Shown: piece after piece, positions 62,613-64,000 of the stretch | Layout: every line of letters begins with the position of its first letter | How positions within the stretch are numbered: the first letter of the stretch is position 1 | NCBI RefSeq assembly: GCF_900105165.1 | Contig: NZ_LT629740.1 | Location: 1,550,001 to 1,614,000, forward strand | Source of the DNA: Mucilaginibacter mallensis | GTDB lineage: Bacteria; Bacteroidota; Bacteroidia; Sphingobacteriales; Sphingobacteriaceae | Length of the DNA: 64,000 nt | Direction of reading: 5' to 3' | Notes under the pieces: generated by a model | The model's input: only the letters and a program-made list of their open reading frames with translations | What the model was told of the DNA's origin: nothing | The model's database searches: none | Made by a program: the position numbers and the translations under genes

Positions 62613-63536
62613 ATGAATAACCACCAGCTATTCCGTTTCCATACGATCACCGAATATCACCGCGCCGCAGGCTTGCCTAAACCGGCACACCCGCTAATCA
62701 GCCTGGTGCATATGGACGACCTGAACAGGCCTCTGGCAGAAAGCTCATTCAGTTTAACCTATGATTTTTATTCGATCTCACTGAAAAGGATGAAGAACGC
62801 CAAATTTAAATATGGCCAGCAGGCCAGCGATTTTGATGAAGGTGTGCTTTTCTTTATGTCACCCGGCCAGGTCTTTGGTATGGACATCGACAAAGGCAGC
62901 GTACTGCACCGGCCCGAAGGCTGGATCATCCTGATCCATCCGGATTTTTTGTGGAATACCTCGCTGGCCAAAACCATTAAACAATACGAGTTCTTCAGCT
63001 ACTCGGTTTACGAGGCGCTGTACCTGTCTGACAAGGAAGAAACTATGCTTACCACCCTCGCGCAAAATATCGAGCAGGAGTACCATGCCAATATCGACAG
63101 GTTTAGCCAAAGCGTGATCATTGCACAATTGGAACTCTTGCTGACCTATTCCGAAAGATTCTATCAGCGCCAGTTCATCACCCGCAAGATCGCCAGCCAT
63201 GAAATATTGATCAAACTGGAAGATATGCTCACAAATTACTTCAACAGCGGTGCTCTTGCTCAAAAAGGATTACCCAGTGTTACTTACATTGCCGAAAACT
63301 TAAATATCTCACCCGGTTACCTCAGCGGTCTGCTCAAATCTCTAACCGGACAGAATACCCAGCAGCATTTGCATAACAAACTAATCGAACTGGCTAAGGA
63401 GAAACTCTCAACCACCAATCTCTCCGTCAGCGAGATTGCCTATGAACTTGGATTTGAACATTTACAATCCTTCAGCAAGCTTTTCAAAACTAAGACCAGC
63501 ATCTCGCCAATGGAATTCAGGCATTCCTTTAATTAA
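62613..63536 (+). CDS. AraC family transcriptional regulator
   Basis: 307 residues. N-terminal cupin-like ligand domain (about 30-110) and C-terminal HTH (about 205-305): VTYIAENLNISPGYLSGLLKSLTGQ, then LSVSEIAYELGFEHLQSFSKLFKTKTSISPMEF. It begins 12 bases after the NmrA gene, so it belongs to the same operon and may autoregulate it. Typical length for the Bacteroidota helix-turn-helix AraC type. Confidence 0.9.
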   Translation: MNNHQLFRFHTITEYHRAAGLPKPAHPLISLVHMDDLNRPLAESSFSLTYDFYSISLKRMKNAKFKYGQQASDFDEGVLFFMSPGQVFGMDIDKGSVLHRPEGWIILIHPDFLWNTSLAKTIKQYEFFSYSVYEALYLSDKEETMLTTLAQNIEQEYHANIDRFSQSVIIAQLELLLTYSERFYQRQFITRKIASHEILIKLEDMLTNYFNSGALAQKGLPSVTYIAENLNISPGYLSGLLKSLTGQNTQQHLHNKLIELAKEKLSTTNLSVSEIAYELGFEHLQSFSKLFKTKTSISPMEFRHSFN

Positions 63537-63548
63537 GCCAGGCTAAAA

Positions 63549-64000
63549 CTATTTTTCAATCAATGTGCAATACATATTCCCTGAACGATAAGTAGAGGGC
63601 CTTTCACTGATTTTAACGATCTTATGATAACCAAGCGCCCCGAATAAAGTCTGCAAATGCTTAAAAGGAATAGGAAAAGGCACCCATGGATTGGCCCTGT
63701 CGGTATCGTATTCGATCATGATAAAACGGGGAGAGCCTGTAAACATCGGTTCCAGTTTCCTGATCAAAGCCGCTTTTTCCGCCACATAATGGATCGCATT
63801 GGCCATCAAAATACCATCCAGTCCTGAAAGCTTCAAATCATCTCGCTCAAAATTCGCCCGCAGGAAATCAACATTCGGTAAATTCAACTGTTGCTTTTCT
63901 CGATCAACCGCGATAATGTGGCTTCCGACCGGCAGTAATGAATTTAACGCCTTAGTAAACGTCCCGCTGCCGCAACCCAGATCCACCCAGACCTGTGGTT
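63549..64000 (-). CDS. Class I SAM-dependent methyltransferase, partial (cut by window edge)
   Basis: At least 150 residues; the 5' end lies beyond the window. The visible part begins PQVWVDLGCGSGTF, the SAM motif I, and continues with ADREKQQLNLPNV-type acidic motif (VDREKQQ), NAIHYVAEK and a short C-terminal beta pair. A GTG at 63986 could be read as a start, but the in-frame codons before it are family-like, so the gene continues past 64000. Substrate unknown. It is convergent with the AraC gene, 12 bases apart. Confidence 0.85.
   Translation of the reverse strand, partial: PQVWVDLGCGSGTFTKALNSLLPVGSHIIAVDREKQQLNLPNVDFLRANFERDDLKLSGLDGILMANAIHYVAEKAALIRKLEPMFTGSPRFIMIEYDTDRANPWVPFPIPFKHLQTLFGALGYHKIVKISERPSTYRSGNMYCTLIEK

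Overview
The window reads as chromosome of a Bacteroidota member close to Mucilaginibacter/Pedobacter (Sphingobacteriaceae). The support is direct: genes lack strong Shine-Dalgarno sites, promoters fit the Bacteroidota -33 TTTG / -7 TAnnTTTG pattern (before the tmRNA, tRNA-Met, trigger factor and pheA), and gene families are typical (DUF1573, GIN-domain proteins, LytTR/LytS pair, GH76 lipoprotein, collagen-like lipoprotein, fused alpha/beta 2-oxoacid dehydrogenase E1). The species name is inference.

Layout. 0-11 kb is accessory: an aspartyl protease, six small redox or SnoaL-like enzymes, two Crp/Fnr regulators, and an HxlR regulator beside the decayed remains of a second one. Positions 3375-4452 are clearly GC-richer than their surroundings. 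11-16.4 kb is a graveyard of a mobile element ending exactly at the 3' end of ssrA (tmRNA): a truncated CoiA-like gene, two genes broken by one-base homopolymer insertions, a DUF4238 gene fused tail-to-tail with a truncated TetR gene, the N-terminal part of coupling protein MobC, the last codons of relaxase MobB and a large serine recombinase without its catalytic domain.

16.4-54.6 kb is core: PLP aminotransferase, E1 dehydrogenase, two L,D-transpeptidases, MFS transporter, the aromatic amino acid block pheA - DAHP synthase/chorismate mutase - aroA - aroC (minus strand), S4 protein - aroB - sterol desaturase, proline dehydrogenase, a TolB-propeller amidohydrolase, RecQ, GH76, two GIN proteins, a dihaem cytochrome, tig - clpP - clpX, a HAD phosphatase, a methyltransferase and tRNA-Met. 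54.7-64 kb holds a LytTR two-component pair with an acyltransferase, a degenerate tRNA 3' end, AraC regulators next to small enzymes, a Fic protein and a methyltransferase cut by the window edge.

The most striking points are: (i) a transcription attenuator before pheA with promoter, 16-codon leader peptide, terminator hairpin and a leader segment able to pair with the terminator's 5' arm; (ii) several families of interspersed palindromic words between genes, one lying in frame inside aroA and another supplying the last codons of two convergent genes; (iii) the ssrA-linked element remnant; (iv) a tandem HxlR duplication with one copy decayed. All calls come from reading the sequence; no database search was made.
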